DNA of 64,000 nucleotides from Coniochaeta sp. PMI_546 (GCA_021432605.1 MU271150.1:1674001-1738000); one strand, 5' to 3'. Shown: positions 35,844 to 47,580, counted from the stretch's first letter. The notes: a model not told the origin generated them from the sequence alone. Made by a program: numbers and translations.

Positions 35844-36776
35844 CTACTTGCCAGCCGATGCTCTGCTCGTCCTAATGATTTCTTCTACAACATCCAACTT
35901 GGTCATTCGTTTGATCATCCCCTCAAATATGCCACCACAAGGCATCGCAACGGCAATACGCGCCAACAGCGCGCTCTCTCCCTTCCATATGACAGCCGGC
36001 GGGCTCCTGCTCAACAGGAGCGCCACCACTTCCCCAGCCCATTGCTCCGGCGTGATACCTTTGTCCGTCAGGTCCTGCTGGCTCATAGCCCTCTCGACAA
36101 CCTCGCGGGCCGGCTCGTATATGGATCCTTTCGGCAGCTGCGCCGCGTCGGGGCGGAGATTGTTGTTGCTGATGAAATTGGTCCGCACCCCTGCCGTCTT
36201 GAGGTCGATCACGCTGATGCCGAAGGGGGCCAGCTCGAGACGCATCGTCTCTGACAACATGGCAAGGGCTGCCTTGGACGCGTTGTAGACGCCTTGGAAG
36301 GGGAGGGCAGCCCGTGACCCGACCGAGGTGTGGTTTACCACCATGGCCTGGGCGGGGAGGCGTCCGCTTGCAGCCGACGCGGCGGCGGACTTCATGAGCA
36401 AGGGCATGAAGGCCTGCGTGACGGCGATCTGGGCCCAGACATTAAGGTCGAATAGCTGTCTCGCTGTGTCTAACGACACATCTGCGACCGGCATTGTGTA
36501 GTTCCCGGCAGCGTTGTTGATGAGCATGTTCAGACCTTCGCCGTCTGGGAGGGATGACGAGACGGCGGAGAAGGCTGAAGCGATGGAGGACGACGAGGTC
36601 ACGTCCAAGGTCACAGTCTCGATGCCTTGTGCTGCGAGCGAAGATAGCTTGGACGGGTTTCGCGCCGTTGCGTAGACGTGGTGTCCGGCATTGTGGAGGG
36701 CGACGGCTAGGGCTGCGCCCATTCCGCCGGGAGAGCAGCCGGTTATTAGGATTCTGAGTTTAGTCGAGGACGACAT
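35844..36776 (-). CDS. Short-chain dehydrogenase/reductase (AYR1-like), candidate acetoin reductase
   Basis: An NAD(P)-dependent oxidoreductase of 310 aa in one exon. The Rossmann motif is GCSPGGMGAAL (residues 13-23), a variant of TGxxxGxG with Pro and Met replacing the usual residues. NNAAG follows, then the catalytic Ser of NHTSVGS and the YNASK motif (Tyr-x3-Lys). The C-terminal part (WKGESALLARI, then GMIKRMTKLDVV) resembles the membrane-associated 1-acyl-dihydroxyacetone-phosphate reductase AYR1 and its fungal relatives rather than bacterial butanediol dehydrogenase. Its place after the acetolactate genes makes reduction of acetoin to 2,3-butanediol an attractive but unproven role. The start is the ATG at 36776. 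Confidence 0.88.
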   Translation of the reverse strand: MSSSTKLRILITGCSPGGMGAALAVALHNAGHHVYATARNPSKLSSLAAQGIETVTLDVTSSSSIASAFSAVSSSLPDGEGLNMLINNAAGNYTMPVADVSLDTARQLFDLNVWAQIAVTQAFMPLLMKSAAASAASGRLPAQAMVVNHTSVGSRAALPFQGVYNASKAALAMLSETMRLELAPFGISVIDLKTAGVRTNFISNNNLRPDAAQLPKGSIYEPAREVVERAMSQQDLTDKGITPEQWAGEVVALLLSRSPPAVIWKGESALLARIAVAMPCGGIFEGMIKRMTKLDVVEEIIRTSRASAGK

Positions 36777-38147
36777 GATGAGCCGTTGGCGGGTACGCCG
36801 ATTGATTGATGATTTTGTGAAGTGTCGAGTGCTTTGGCGAGAAGGGCGCGATTCAAGCAGCCAGTAATTATGAGTGACTGGCCTCTAGACGTTAAGGCTA
36901 CTGACCCAGGAGACAGTCTTCGAGACCTTAGAATTGATTGTGGGAGACGGGTGGAAAATAAGTCTGCTTTGCATTCCGAGTCGACTGACATTGCTATCGT
37001 CATTACGAGGTTCGAGCGGCGAGCCGGATGGTGTTTATATTAGTGCCCATTGCTGCGGAGTTGTGCGGAGCGGAGTTTTGGCTTGTAAACCTACGAGCTA
37101 TGGACATGCGGACTTTTGAAATGTGAACTCCACGATTGCGGAAATCAAACCGGCGGAGTTGTGAATCTGGGATCTTAAAATTATTGAATAGAACAGGGTC
37201 TTCTTAACTTGTGCAGCTCATCCTACAACCATACCTCTGCCAAGATGAGATCATCCATTGAAATAGTAAGTCACCGGCCGTAGTTGCAATAGACGGCCAC
37301 AACTAGGTAGCAGACCCCGAACCTCGCACTCCCCGCCCCAGGACTGAAACAACGTTGTGCTTCGAGAAAAAGATCTCGAAGAACAGGTAGACCGTTTGAA
37401 TGACTGCAGCAGCTTTAACGAAGTGGTCTAAATCGTCGGTCCCATATATCGACTCTTTGGAATGGTGAAGTGTAGATAACGGGGAATAAGCTTGGTGTAC
37501 TAAGAGTTCATTCTTATGAATATCTAAGCATGGTAATTGATGGATATGGACATCCAGAGTTTCCTTTCCATACAAGATACCGGACTACGCGAGACTTGAT
37601 GAGAAGTGGACCGTGCATCCGGGGCAAACAGTGAGAATTTATTTACCACCGTTTGCGAAGGACCCATGGCCATCATTCATTCATGTAGGCCGATCTCTCA
37701 CAGTGTCTAGCGGGACTACAGTACTGTTTGCCTGTGCTAAGCCTTCAACAGCGCCAGCGCCTTCTGGGATGTAGGTGGTACTTCCTGGATGAATGTAGAC
37801 TGCGTGTTAAGGAAAATCATGATTGGTTGGGCACCAGTCCTAGACGTCTGTTAGCACATTGAACGTAAACTCGAATGTTTTGTTTCACAAGCACACATTT
37901 AACCGGTCGAAACCCGGTTCAGTGAGTTAAATAATCTGGAAGCTAAGCTACCTATCTTTCTTAATCAACCTTCCTACGTGCCTAACAAACTCCTTACATA
38001 TCCCTCCATATTCCAGAGTACTGCCATTGAATTCTGCTCTGTATTTCACCAGAGAAGGCAGGGGTGGATTCCAGAACCTCATATACACCCTGGGCATTGG
38101 TTAAGTCAGCTGTCATTGCTTATTCACTCACAATCACCCTTTGAGCA
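36777..38147. promoter_or_regulatory. Divergent region between SDR and membrane-protein genes
   Basis: 1.4 kb containing the promoters of both outward-facing genes. The middle (37120-37600) is rather AT-rich. I see no gene. Confidence 0.35.
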
Positions 38148-39371
38148 ATGGCATCATTCCACGTCCGTAGGCTCGCCGGCCCTACTCTGATGGTCATCGG
38201 TCTGTTCGGCCTCAACAGCATGTTTGGGCAGCTGTACCGTAACGGTTATGTTGCACACGTGGAAGAGCTGTTGTCATCAGCAAAGCCGGTCCTTCCAGGA
38301 TCAGAAACGCCACTCCTCACTAGATATTTGGGTCTGCCAGTGGTGGACAGCTTGCTCACTCTTGCGACCATACTATGGGCAAATGTCACCGATGGCTCTG
38401 CAACGTCACTTTCCCTTTACGCATTCCAGTTCGGTGGACAACTGGTACCTATCTTCCTCATCATGATGGTCGAGGCCTCCCGAATAGGTCACTCTGGTCA
38501 TATTCTCTCCTAGTGAGTATAGCGTGTCTCCTCTAAAGGCGGGTGTATCGACAACAAGTACTCGTTCAAGTTCGCTAAGCTAAGCTATAGTTCGGTCTTG
38601 TGGGGTTACGCAATGCAGACTTTTGGGTACGCGGCCACCATGCCACTCTATGCTATTGTCCATCTCTTTACCTCACCGACCTTGAAAACCTCCGGGAAAT
38701 CTTTTGCTCAAGAGATGGCACTGCGAGAGCCCTCGAGTTTCTCTCTCCAGGTTCTCGTCCCGGCTTTCACAATAGGCTATTTTCTACCGACACTTTTGAT
38801 GGCCTGGCCAGTATCATCTCCAACGATTCACCAGTGGCTCGGTGCAATCTGGCAAGGCTTTCCGCTCTACGTTGTCATCTACCAACGTGTTTACAACAAC
38901 TTGTTGAAACCAGCGACCCCGAGCAGCGCCCATGCTCTTTCTGATGCGTACGGATGGGCTTTCTCGGTTGCCTCCGCCACACATATCCTCACGTGTGCTC
39001 TTATCCTTGGAGCCAAAGTATTTCCCAACCTATATCCATACTGGGCGCTCGACACATTTACATTCACCAACGTCTTCAAGCCAGGACCGTTTTATTCCAA
39101 CGAACCAGCTACATCAATGGCTAGTGTAATGCATGACTTTTTCAGATGGGACCAATATATAGGCTCTACAGCAGCTATTGTATGGGGAGTCGCCTTGGAA
39201 GTGATGTCCAGGGCTGGGGAGTTAGGGTTCAAGGAATGCGGCATCCTTGTGTGGGATATTATCAGATGGTCTGCTGTTGCCGGGCCAGGAGGTGCTCTGA
39301 TGCGACTATTACGGCGACGCGATGAGGCGGTGCTCTCAGGAAAGATGCCCTACAAGTCCAAGGAGTCATAG
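38148..39371 (+). CDS. Polytopic membrane protein of unknown function
   Basis: The exons 38148..38512 and 38591..39371 (78-nt intron, GTGAGT...CTATAG) give 381 aa. About eight hydrophobic segments can be traced, for example PTLMVIGLFGLNSMF near the N-terminus, FGGQLVPIFLIMMVE, ATMPLYAIVHLF, LVPAFTIGYFLPTLLMAW and STAAIVWGVALEV; the C-terminus is basic (LLRRRDEAVL). There is no transporter signature of MFS, ABC or amino-acid type. The overall character recalls the integral membrane proteins found in fungal meroterpenoid and indole-diterpene clusters, but I cannot assign it. It lies beside the SDR gene and could belong to the metabolic block or mark its edge. Confidence 0.75.
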
Positions 39372-40645
39372 GGTCCTTCTACATCATTCCGCGTGGCAAG
39401 GAAGATCGAAACAGCCCCTGAGCGCGCTTCTGTCATTCACCCAGTGTCGCCCTCTTGGTGGCGGAAAACTCAAATCCACCCGATAATGACTGCATAGTAA
39501 AGTGTAGAAGCTGTTTGCCAACTGCTCGTCATCCAGCAAAGTCGAGGCATGTACCTCCTCCGCCCGCCGTAGATTGAGAGCCTGCACAAGGAGACATCTG
39601 ATTTCTCCTTCAAGCAAGCGAAAAAGTACACGCCAGTGGAAATAGCAGCCTGACTTGGCTTATCTCACTCTGGTGCAACTATCTGGCTGGTCATAATGTC
39701 CGCTGGGCCCAACAACCGGCCAAGAATGCACTACGAGCGTTGGGGATTTTCTCAATGTCGGCGGCATGCCATGCCGTCGTGAATGTTAAATCGACAGGAA
39801 GGACAAATCCTTCTGCCGAGTTTCGTTGTTCCTCTCAAAATATGGAATCTGTTTAGCCGAAAGTGTTGGCGCATGAGTCATTAGACACTCCCCTTTCGTG
39901 AAGTATGGTCTGGTTGGGGACGTTCGATACGCCTTCTCGGGTATGTTTGGGTGCTTGGAGTCTTCTTCTGCCTGGTCCCCTATTGGCAATACTCTCTGAT
40001 ATTGATTCGTGTACCACGCTGAATGAATAATTAGGTGGTGTATAGCATGGTGGGATCAGGTCCCGGGAGACTGGCTCAGCCGTAAAGCTTGATTATACCC
40101 CTCTCTGCTGCACGAGGATCGAATGCTTGGCCATATTGTAGTTGACCTCTCTCTTAGTTGCTGCCAACAGGACAAGTAGTTTAAGCTTCGGGTTATAGAA
40201 GGTTTAGTGTTAGCTGGTCTATTAACGCTGTAGGCAATTTACTAGACCCAGCCACCGAGTCTAAGCTCCCGCACCAGGACTCTTCCCTTCGACATGAACC
40301 CGGGAACTTGAACATGTTGGTTTCTCGTACTCGGTATAATACGTGGCTAAACGGTTAAAGAGATGTGATCCAATCCATTTTCAATGTTGGAAATGCTGTT
40401 AGTTTGCGCCGCAGCCGTCGACGTCATCCCTCATTGTCGCTGGACACTGAGTCTTGCTCCGCTGGTTGCCTAGTAGTCAGTTCCTGCTCATCAGATATTT
40501 GACTGAAGACAGACTGTATCATCCTACCTTCGCATTTTACCATTTTGGCGTTTTCGTCGTAAAATAACGCCAGTCTCATTCGCTGTCTCAGTCGTCGGAC
40601 AGACCTCAAAGAAAAAAGCGCCATGACCTTGAACCCCCGGACACC
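39372..40645. other. Gene-free interval
   Basis: 1.3 kb with no recognisable coding sequence, repeat or RNA gene. Short frames on the minus strand (39384-39617, 40424-40747) have no domain. The last part is the promoter of the next gene. Confidence 0.35.
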
Positions 40646-41533
40646 ATGAGCAACACCAAAGTCACCGGAGGACTGGACGGTGAAGCCAGGTCCCAAAAAG
40701 GTGCACGCGAGAGCCTCTCCAGCGACAGTGCGGGGGAGGAAAGCCAACTCAAGGCCGCCAATTACTCGGCCTCAAAGACGCCCTACACCCCCTTCCCGCC
40801 CATGCTCAACGCGTACCAAAGCGGTGCGCGCATGAGGACATGGGTCATCTGCGGCGACAAGAAAAGCAACGTCCTCTTCCGCATCAGCGTCCATTTTGGT
40901 CTCACCCAACGTGGACCGCTCGGCATGCGGCCGGGCATCTATCTTCACAACGGCACGTCCATAAAGGATCCGATTCTGGCAGCAGCAGGCGATGAGGATC
41001 AATGGTCGCAGAGAGTGTACGCTTCAAACAATAAGAGCGTCATCATCGTACCGGCTGTCCCTGGAGATCAAAGCGATGGGCTGGACAGAGAGTGGGCCAC
41101 CGAGCTAATGGTGGCCTCAACTACTAGTGGAGATGACAGGGTGGTGTTCCGGTTTGCTATCAACGCCGGACCTGACGAAAACAGTCTCAAACGGGAAAGA
41201 TTCGAGTGGAGGAAGTCCAAGAAGGGCACTGACAAGGAGTATCTTGGCGGTGGGTTCAAGCTCTTCAGACTTCCTCGGCCGACGACCGAGGCAGATACCA
41301 ACCAAGATTGCGTCGCAGTCTGGGAGCTGGACAAGACCTTGTTGAAGTACTGGGATCACATGTACACCCTCAGTTTTGTTGGTTCTGGTCTCTCGGATGA
41401 TCTGGGCGAGAGGTGGAAGACGATGGTGGTCGTGACGGCGGCGCGATTGTGGATGATTCGACTACACGGGAAAACAAAGAAGAGTACCATCGGCATGGGA
41501 GAGAAGATCAAAGGCAAGTCTGTGGCTGCATAG
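40646..41533 (+). CDS. Hypothetical protein, 295 aa, single exon
   Basis: An intronless frame with ATG in CACCATGAG context. The N-terminal 50 residues are polar and Ser-rich. The rest is rich in beta-strand-like segments (RTWVICGDKKSNVLFRISVHF, VVFRFAIN, GGFKLFRL, CVAVWELDKT, MVVVTAARLWMIRLHGK), which would suit a beta-barrel fold of the tubby/LURP-one kind, but no signature is clear enough to assign. No signal peptide or membrane segment. The C-terminus is basic. Context gives no clue. Confidence 0.7.
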   Translation: MSNTKVTGGLDGEARSQKGARESLSSDSAGEESQLKAANYSASKTPYTPFPPMLNAYQSGARMRTWVICGDKKSNVLFRISVHFGLTQRGPLGMRPGIYLHNGTSIKDPILAAAGDEDQWSQRVYASNNKSVIIVPAVPGDQSDGLDREWATELMVASTTSGDDRVVFRFAINAGPDENSLKRERFEWRKSKKGTDKEYLGGGFKLFRLPRPTTEADTNQDCVAVWELDKTLLKYWDHMYTLSFVGSGLSDDLGERWKTMVVVTAARLWMIRLHGKTKKSTIGMGEKIKGKSVAA

Positions 41534-42714
41534 TGATCTGCGTTGATTTTTTCTTCTTTGTATGAGCCGATATATGGCATAATGAGGGTGTAAAGCGAGT
41601 TCTTTTAGGTAGTGCCATTTGTCGTCGTAGCTGGAACTCAAGTCCCGATCCCTGGGAAGTGTTGAGCGTCCTGAGCGGCAGCGTGGACATGCCCAGTGGT
41701 CTATCCAAGAGTTGTGGGACGAAAGGGACAGCTCACAATGATTGATGTAACAAGATGCCGTATTCCATTCCCAAACTGTAACCATATGAAGATATGCACA
41801 ATAAACTGCAGAGAGATACCTTATCAGCATCATCCTCATCGCCCTTTTCATGGCCCTTATCCGCCGATCTAGACTAGCCTCCTAATTCGACACGTAGTGC
41901 CTTCTGATTCTACGGCAGTTTGCTTTGTCACGAATCGTCAGAAGGTACCCCGTGTTCCAATTTTCGTTTGCTCAAGAGCGGGAAGCATTGCCCTGTTGAT
42001 ATTACTTAAGCATCATGACGAGTTTGTTGTAGTAGTGTCAATTTGTGGTGAATCGCGCTGTTCATGGAGAAAAGGAGGGGAATCAAAAAAGAGAAGTAGA
42101 AAATTAGCTTAAAGCAATTGCCCCCTTGTCCTTAAGCTCTCCATGTGCACTATGCGGTATTTGGTGACGTTCTCACGGTCTGCTTCACCGACTCTCTCTC
42201 TGGCATTGTTTGCACGATCCACCATCAAGTGACAATGATGCGGGATAGAAAGGCCGACTTTCGGTACCCCTATCTTCAAGCTTCGAGAGCTTGGCGGAGA
42301 GGGACCCCTAAGATGACGACGTTGAGTGGCAAGGATGTTGACAGGAAGCCTCGTACCGCTTAATGCCCAAATTTGTTGACTTACGGCCAAGATCCCAGTA
42401 GAGACTAATTGCTGCTTATAACATTCACACATACGACTAAACCTATGATAAGAGATTGAAGAGTACAGCCAAGAAGGGGAGCTGACATGCCTGAGCTGAC
42501 GGAACCCTCAGATAATTTAGCCACAAATAGTCATGCTACTTACAAACAAAGGCTTCATACGAAGTGGTGGATGAAATTGAACGCTAGTAGACGTGTAAAA
42601 TTAACATAAAATTGACTGTTGAGACATAAAAGGACGCAAGTAGTCTGAAAGCCCACACTTCAGTCTTTCCCATCTTTCAAGGCATTCTACAGACTACAGA
42701 ACAAACCTGACATC
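41534..42714. other. Gene-free interval before the first secreted protein
   Basis: 1.2 kb without a convincing gene. The part just before 42715 is AT-rich and contains CATAAAAGG at about 42625, a possible TATA element about 90 bases upstream of the start. Confidence 0.35.
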
Positions 42715-43403
42715 ATGAGATTTTCTAGACAGGCCCTATGCGGTCTTACTGGCCTCTTATTTCTTTCCAGCACATCTCTTGCCGCAGACTGCACAGCTCC
42801 CAACCAAGTCTTCCCTTGGCATCAGACAGGGGTTAATTTGATGTGGGACATACGGCAACATACTTGCCAAGACCACTGGTGGAAGAACATCAAAGTGATT
42901 GCAACAGGAAACACGGTGTGGTGTATCAAAGACACCAAGTTCTGCTATGCCGGCTATTTCCAGATCCGCAACCACCCTACTCAACAAGATTGCTGGGTAA
43001 GCCTCATCCGACTCCATATGAAACATAGCATCCTTGGTAATGTATTGCCATTTCTTGGTCGGTCAAGAATCTAACTCGAGACTCTCTCCCATCGCAGAAC
43101 ATCCTGGAGGAAATCATCCGATATTGCATGACGTACGAGTACCTACCCGCCGGCGGCGTCAAGACCACGAACGGCGGAAGCGACACCCGGGGTAAGCAGT
43201 ACTCTCAGGGCTGGTTCTGGAATCAAGACATGAAGCGGGACGTGCCGGCGTATTATCGCAACATGACGCTGGAGGATGCGGGAGACGGTGAGGCTGCTTC
43301 TCAGGTCCTGTTTGTCGACCTCGACGAGCACGGAAACGTCACAGGAGTCGCCCATGATTTTCAACTTCAGGAAGATGGCACCTACAAGGATACGTTGGCT
43401 TGA
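42715..43403 (+). CDS. Small secreted cysteine-containing protein, effector candidate
   Basis: Exons 42715..42996 and 43098..43403 flank a 101-nt intron (GTAAGC...CGCAG); the product is 195 aa. A clear signal peptide (MRFSRQALCGLTGLLFLSSTSLA) ends before ADCTAP. The mature chain has six cysteines (DCTAP, HTCQD, VWCIK, KFCYAG, QDCWN, RYCMT), an even number that suits three disulfides, and one N-glycosylation site (NMT). No known domain. It lies in a gene-poor interval with a second secreted protein 2 kb away. Effector or secreted-stress roles are inference. Confidence 0.75.
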
Positions 43404-44706
43404 TACGAACTCGGATTCCGGGCAAATGGTTTGACATGTCGTTACATGCGATGATGTGCAGGGAGCGATCCTCATGTTGGATCTTATATATCGGAACTCT
43501 TGCGGAAATCTACCATTCTCTTCATAGTGACCTCTTCATAGCGATTGGACATATTCAAAATAGGTGTACCAGACTCTAAAAGTTTACTGGAACAGAGAAG
43601 ACGTCAGGGTATTGTGCTCCAACGCCAGAATGTTGAATCGGCAGTTCCTTTTTGCTGGCAACATCTGGGGAGAGTCCTGGGCGCTTTCTGAGCCGGTGAC
43701 ATGTCCAGCGGGTGGCTATTTGGACTAGTGGGATGTTACGTATCTGCGCATGTCTAACTGGTTCCTTGTCCCTTGCTGCAGTTAGGCCACACTTTAAGGA
43801 TTGCTGTCTCGCCAGGCTTCTCCACCAAATCATAATGGTGTCAGCTCTGGCTGAGCTCGCAATAGATCTCAAATGCACCGACTTGGTGAGCCACTCGGTT
43901 ATGAAGGGGTCAGAAAAGTTGGAGTCTTCCTCTCCTTCATTTATCATCTGAACAGCTGAGTCGCGCGCCGACAGAAGTCCCCAGTCATCATTTTCGTCCG
44001 ATGAATTCTGATTGTACGTCCTCCCGAAGCTTTTGACGTCGATCAGTCTCTGGCCTGTCGGCATCGTCGTGCCTGGGGGAACGAGTGACCTGTCTGGCAG
44101 TTCCGTTCCGGGCTTCAAGTATCATCTACAGGTAAGGTAGTACTTGAAGTTTACGAGGGCAAAGTTCTATCAAATCAAACCGCTACCTAAACTAATTACG
44201 CAATCGGTTACGGATACATAATTACTCCTTTCAAAAACGTTTAGCGAGGAATACTAAGTTATATACTAACTTAACTCGTATATCAGCAGAAGCAGTGCCT
44301 AAGGAGGAGTTTGCGCAATAGAGGTAGGTGGCTGTACAAGGGGAACATATAAAGGTACCAACGTTTCGCGTCAGTAACTGAACTATACTAACTACTGGGG
44401 AAGATAGTATAATGTTTCTTCAACTATATAGTCTCGGTCTCGCGATCATCGTTGCATTAGTGACACGTCGGTTGTGAAGTCTTGATCCACATAATTCCAC
44501 TGACAATGTCTGTTGAGGATGCTGTAGGTATATTCCGCTGTCTGACTTATTGAGCACATATTCCTGTACAGGTATACAAGCCGAGGCTGCCGCAGCCACC
44601 TATATTATTACCCATGTGTGGTTAGCGGCCGGGGACCAGGTAACGTTATAAAGGTGGTGCATAGATCTAGAAACGGCACTTCTGCACAAAGCAAGGATCG
44701 TGACAG
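43404..44706. other. Gene-poor interval between two secreted-protein genes
   Basis: 1.3 kb. A minus-strand frame (43576-44118) reads 180 residues but lacks an ATG and a domain; it may be a relic. From 44150 to 44300 the DNA is AT-rich. Nothing else is recognised. Confidence 0.35.
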
Positions 44707-45165
44707 TTATAAGCACATACCTTTAGAAACACACGGGGGATTTATGACCCCGGCGCAGAAACCCGGGCTACTGCACCAATCGCTTCTCTGAGAGCAGGAG
44801 CAGACCAATCCTGAAGCTGAAGCCACGCCTTTAGGGGTGATCGTGTTGCTGGTGACCTGGCTGTGGCCTGTCAATATAAAGGCACACTCTGAACCGAAAG
44901 CTGACTCGCAAGCCTCACGGACGGCGGGCTCTTCGGCGACAGCCTGCGTTCGGATCACGCTTATGGCATGGTCAAGCACGGCTGCCTGCTCCGATGTCAG
45001 AGTGCCGGCATTGTCAAATTTATAAGCCTCGAGACGAGCAAGGTGGATAGGGGCCACATTCAAGGCATATATGTCTGCCGGCACGAGGTCTGACAGTGTC
45101 GCTATCGGATTGCCTAATGTAATGGCAACTCCGACAAGGGTCGAGACGATAGTGTAGAGACGCAT
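44707..45165 (-). CDS. Small secreted cysteine-rich protein, 152 aa
   Basis: The start is the ATG at 45165 (MRLYTIVSTLVGVAITLG), a signal peptide of about 19-20 residues. The mature chain is helical-looking for about 90 residues (EQAAVLDHAISVIRTQAVAEE) and ends in a cysteine-dense tail, VCSCSQRSDWCSSPGFCAG then PPCVSKGMCL, with six cysteines in the last 32 residues and two more before it. A GTATGT donor-like site overlaps the last codons and a GTGCAG acceptor lies about 35 bases on, so an alternative spliced C-terminus is possible. No family is recognised; the pattern suits a secreted effector or antimicrobial-like peptide. Confidence 0.65.
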   Translation of the reverse strand: MRLYTIVSTLVGVAITLGNPIATLSDLVPADIYALNVAPIHLARLEAYKFDNAGTLTSEQAAVLDHAISVIRTQAVAEEPAVREACESAFGSECAFILTGHSQVTSNTITPKGVASASGLVCSCSQRSDWCSSPGFCAGVINPPCVSKGMCL

Positions 45166-47580
45166 TTTGCCTAGCAGTGACAGGCAAGTTCGTGACAAAG
45201 AGTGTTGAAGAGTGCCCGATGGATGTTTTCGAGGATTGGGCTCCGAAGCTTGTCACGGTGTCTCAACAAGGATCATAGACATAGAAGTTATTCCAGACTC
45301 GCCCAATTTATACTAATGAGATGAGGATAGAAATTGTTCCGCGCTGACAGTCTTCATCACCAGAAGCCTCTATAATTAGATCTGTGGTTGTATGCAATCT
45401 CAACGATACTACAGTAAAGAGGGGTTGTGTCGTTCAGCTAAGAGTGTCGTCTAGCAAAACTCATGTCGATCTGTAGGAGGCGTACGATGCCGATATGTAT
45501 TCCTAAATAGGATGTCCGTTTGGTTTCTGGTCTGTTGTGGTGGTCGCTGTGCCGCTCATGCCGTAGCTCGTGGTTGTGTCTAGTACGAAAATGCCCGGAC
45601 AAACAGGGCCGGCATGGCTCCGAGCTCTTTACTCGCTGCCTTGGATGATCTACCTGCTTCTTCAAGACACTCGACGTGTACGTATGCCCTGTATCATCCT
45701 CTATGCAGGCTCTTCAGGTACCTGACGGGTCATCTACGGCAATCAGAGTAGCGAGAGTCGTCCAGATGCTGTGTTCGTGTAGATGACGATGCGGTTTGTG
45801 GAGGTTAGTCTGTTGTTGACCTACTTATTAGTTGAGTCATGTGGGAATACTTCATTACCGGCGATTGGTAGAGGAAGAGGGCTACTTTGGCGACTTCTGC
45901 TAACGTCGTGGAACTCGCAAGGGGAAATGCTTACTTAGTGGGACCCGTCTAGTCACGAATAAAGCTCTGTTAAGTTCTAAATCTTGGAGGCATACCTACA
46001 ACAAGATCCTGATTAGGCAGGTGATGATCTTCGGCCTCCTAGATGGCACATGACCCGAACAACAATGACATCCGTTCACACACTTCGACAATGTAGGATG
46101 TCCTTCATCTCCCATCAGTAACGGTTCAAGAATGGCAGCTTACAAGTGACATCGCCTGCCTTAAGATGGCTCCCTGACTCGATTTCAAGTTGAGACAAGA
46201 TCCAAATTGTGGCGGGACAAACCCAAGTGGAATATTGTGACCTCGAGGAGACTGATTGAAGAGGTAGTGCAGCAGACAACTATACAAAGCAGCAGTGGTC
46301 CGACATCATGTTTACAGAGTATAAATGCGTTGATGTTTTACACTTAAAGCAGACGTGCTCTCGCTCTCAGTACGGGTTTGCGAAAGCTGTGTGATTTCAA
46401 CTACCTTCGACATCTGCTTTCCATGGGAGAAACCATCAAACAGAACTCACAGGCGCTGTGACCAAAAAGCAGATACCGCGGAGGCATTGAGTGTCGTTCG
46501 GGCGATTGTTCACTGTGCTGCACATGCAGCAGAAAAAGAAGAAGAAAAGAGACTTTGGTACAGCTATGTGAGCTGGCAGAGCTGCAGCTTTACGGACATG
46601 CCAATGACATTCCACCTTTATGGAGGAATGCCCGCTTCTCAGCCCATCTCTCTATGCTGATGTCATTCAACGCTGTACGCCGGGGAATTAGTCTAGATTT
46701 TGCGTTCCTTATCACATTGACTCCCTTATGATCTGATATAGCGAAAGTGAGCAAGCAAGGCAAGGAAGCAGAGACGTGAAAGACAGGGCGAGACGATGCC
46801 GATGTTGTCGGCTCCGGAAAGCGGATCAAAGATTCCTTGTCCGAGAGGAGAAACAATGACAAGAGGATGTTATATTTACCGCAAGGGAGGTTGAGTCGGC
46901 AAGTAACTCAAGTAAATTGAGGTGAAGCTGGTTGTTGGCTGTCTTGCGGGGGGGAGACAATAAGGGAGATCAAGGTTGAGGTTGTATACAACGTAGCTTA
47001 GTCAACGTAGAATGCAAGGCATACACCGATACTACGGATAGAACTTTATTAGGGAGGGCCAGGCCTGTCGTATCAGCATGCGTAGACTCTTGAATATTGA
47101 GGTCTAAGAGGATGAATACCAAGTCTGCTGTTCAAGTCGACGTGTCTACCTAACAGATTGTTCTTGTATCACCAGGCATGGCTCTTCGGCCCTTCCCAAG
47201 ATATTTGATGTTGAATCGCATTTCTATTGTGAACCAAATTGATTGCTATTGTTAGACTTGAGTCTGGCAGCTTGAGTGAACAATAGTAGCCTGTACACAG
47301 TAGGTTCAATAGGATGCGACCCTACTAGCGACCAGGCTCAACAACCCCACAAGCCAAGCGCACAGACCAAGACATTTCTTATCGAGTTATCGAGCCCGAG
47401 GACCACTGCTCACTCCTGCTCACGTCTGCACGAGCCTCCGAGTCTTGAATTCATTAGCTGCATCCAAACAGCCTTCCCTTTTGCACCAAAGAAAGGTCGT
47501 TCCGTTCCGCTTCCCTCGCTGCATCACCTCACCTCAAAACCACAAACCGAACCGCCAGCTATCCGATCTCACAATCCATC
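45166..47580. other. Long gene-free interval
   Basis: 2.4 kb without a recognisable gene on either strand. Short frames such as 46355-46660 and 46590-46862 show no domain. The last 300 bases are the LEO1 promoter. I see no repeat or RNA gene. Confidence 0.35.

Noticed and set aside
43576-44118. 180-codon minus-strand frame
   Set aside because: No ATG at its head, no domain and no splice partner that I could find; kept only as a possible relic.
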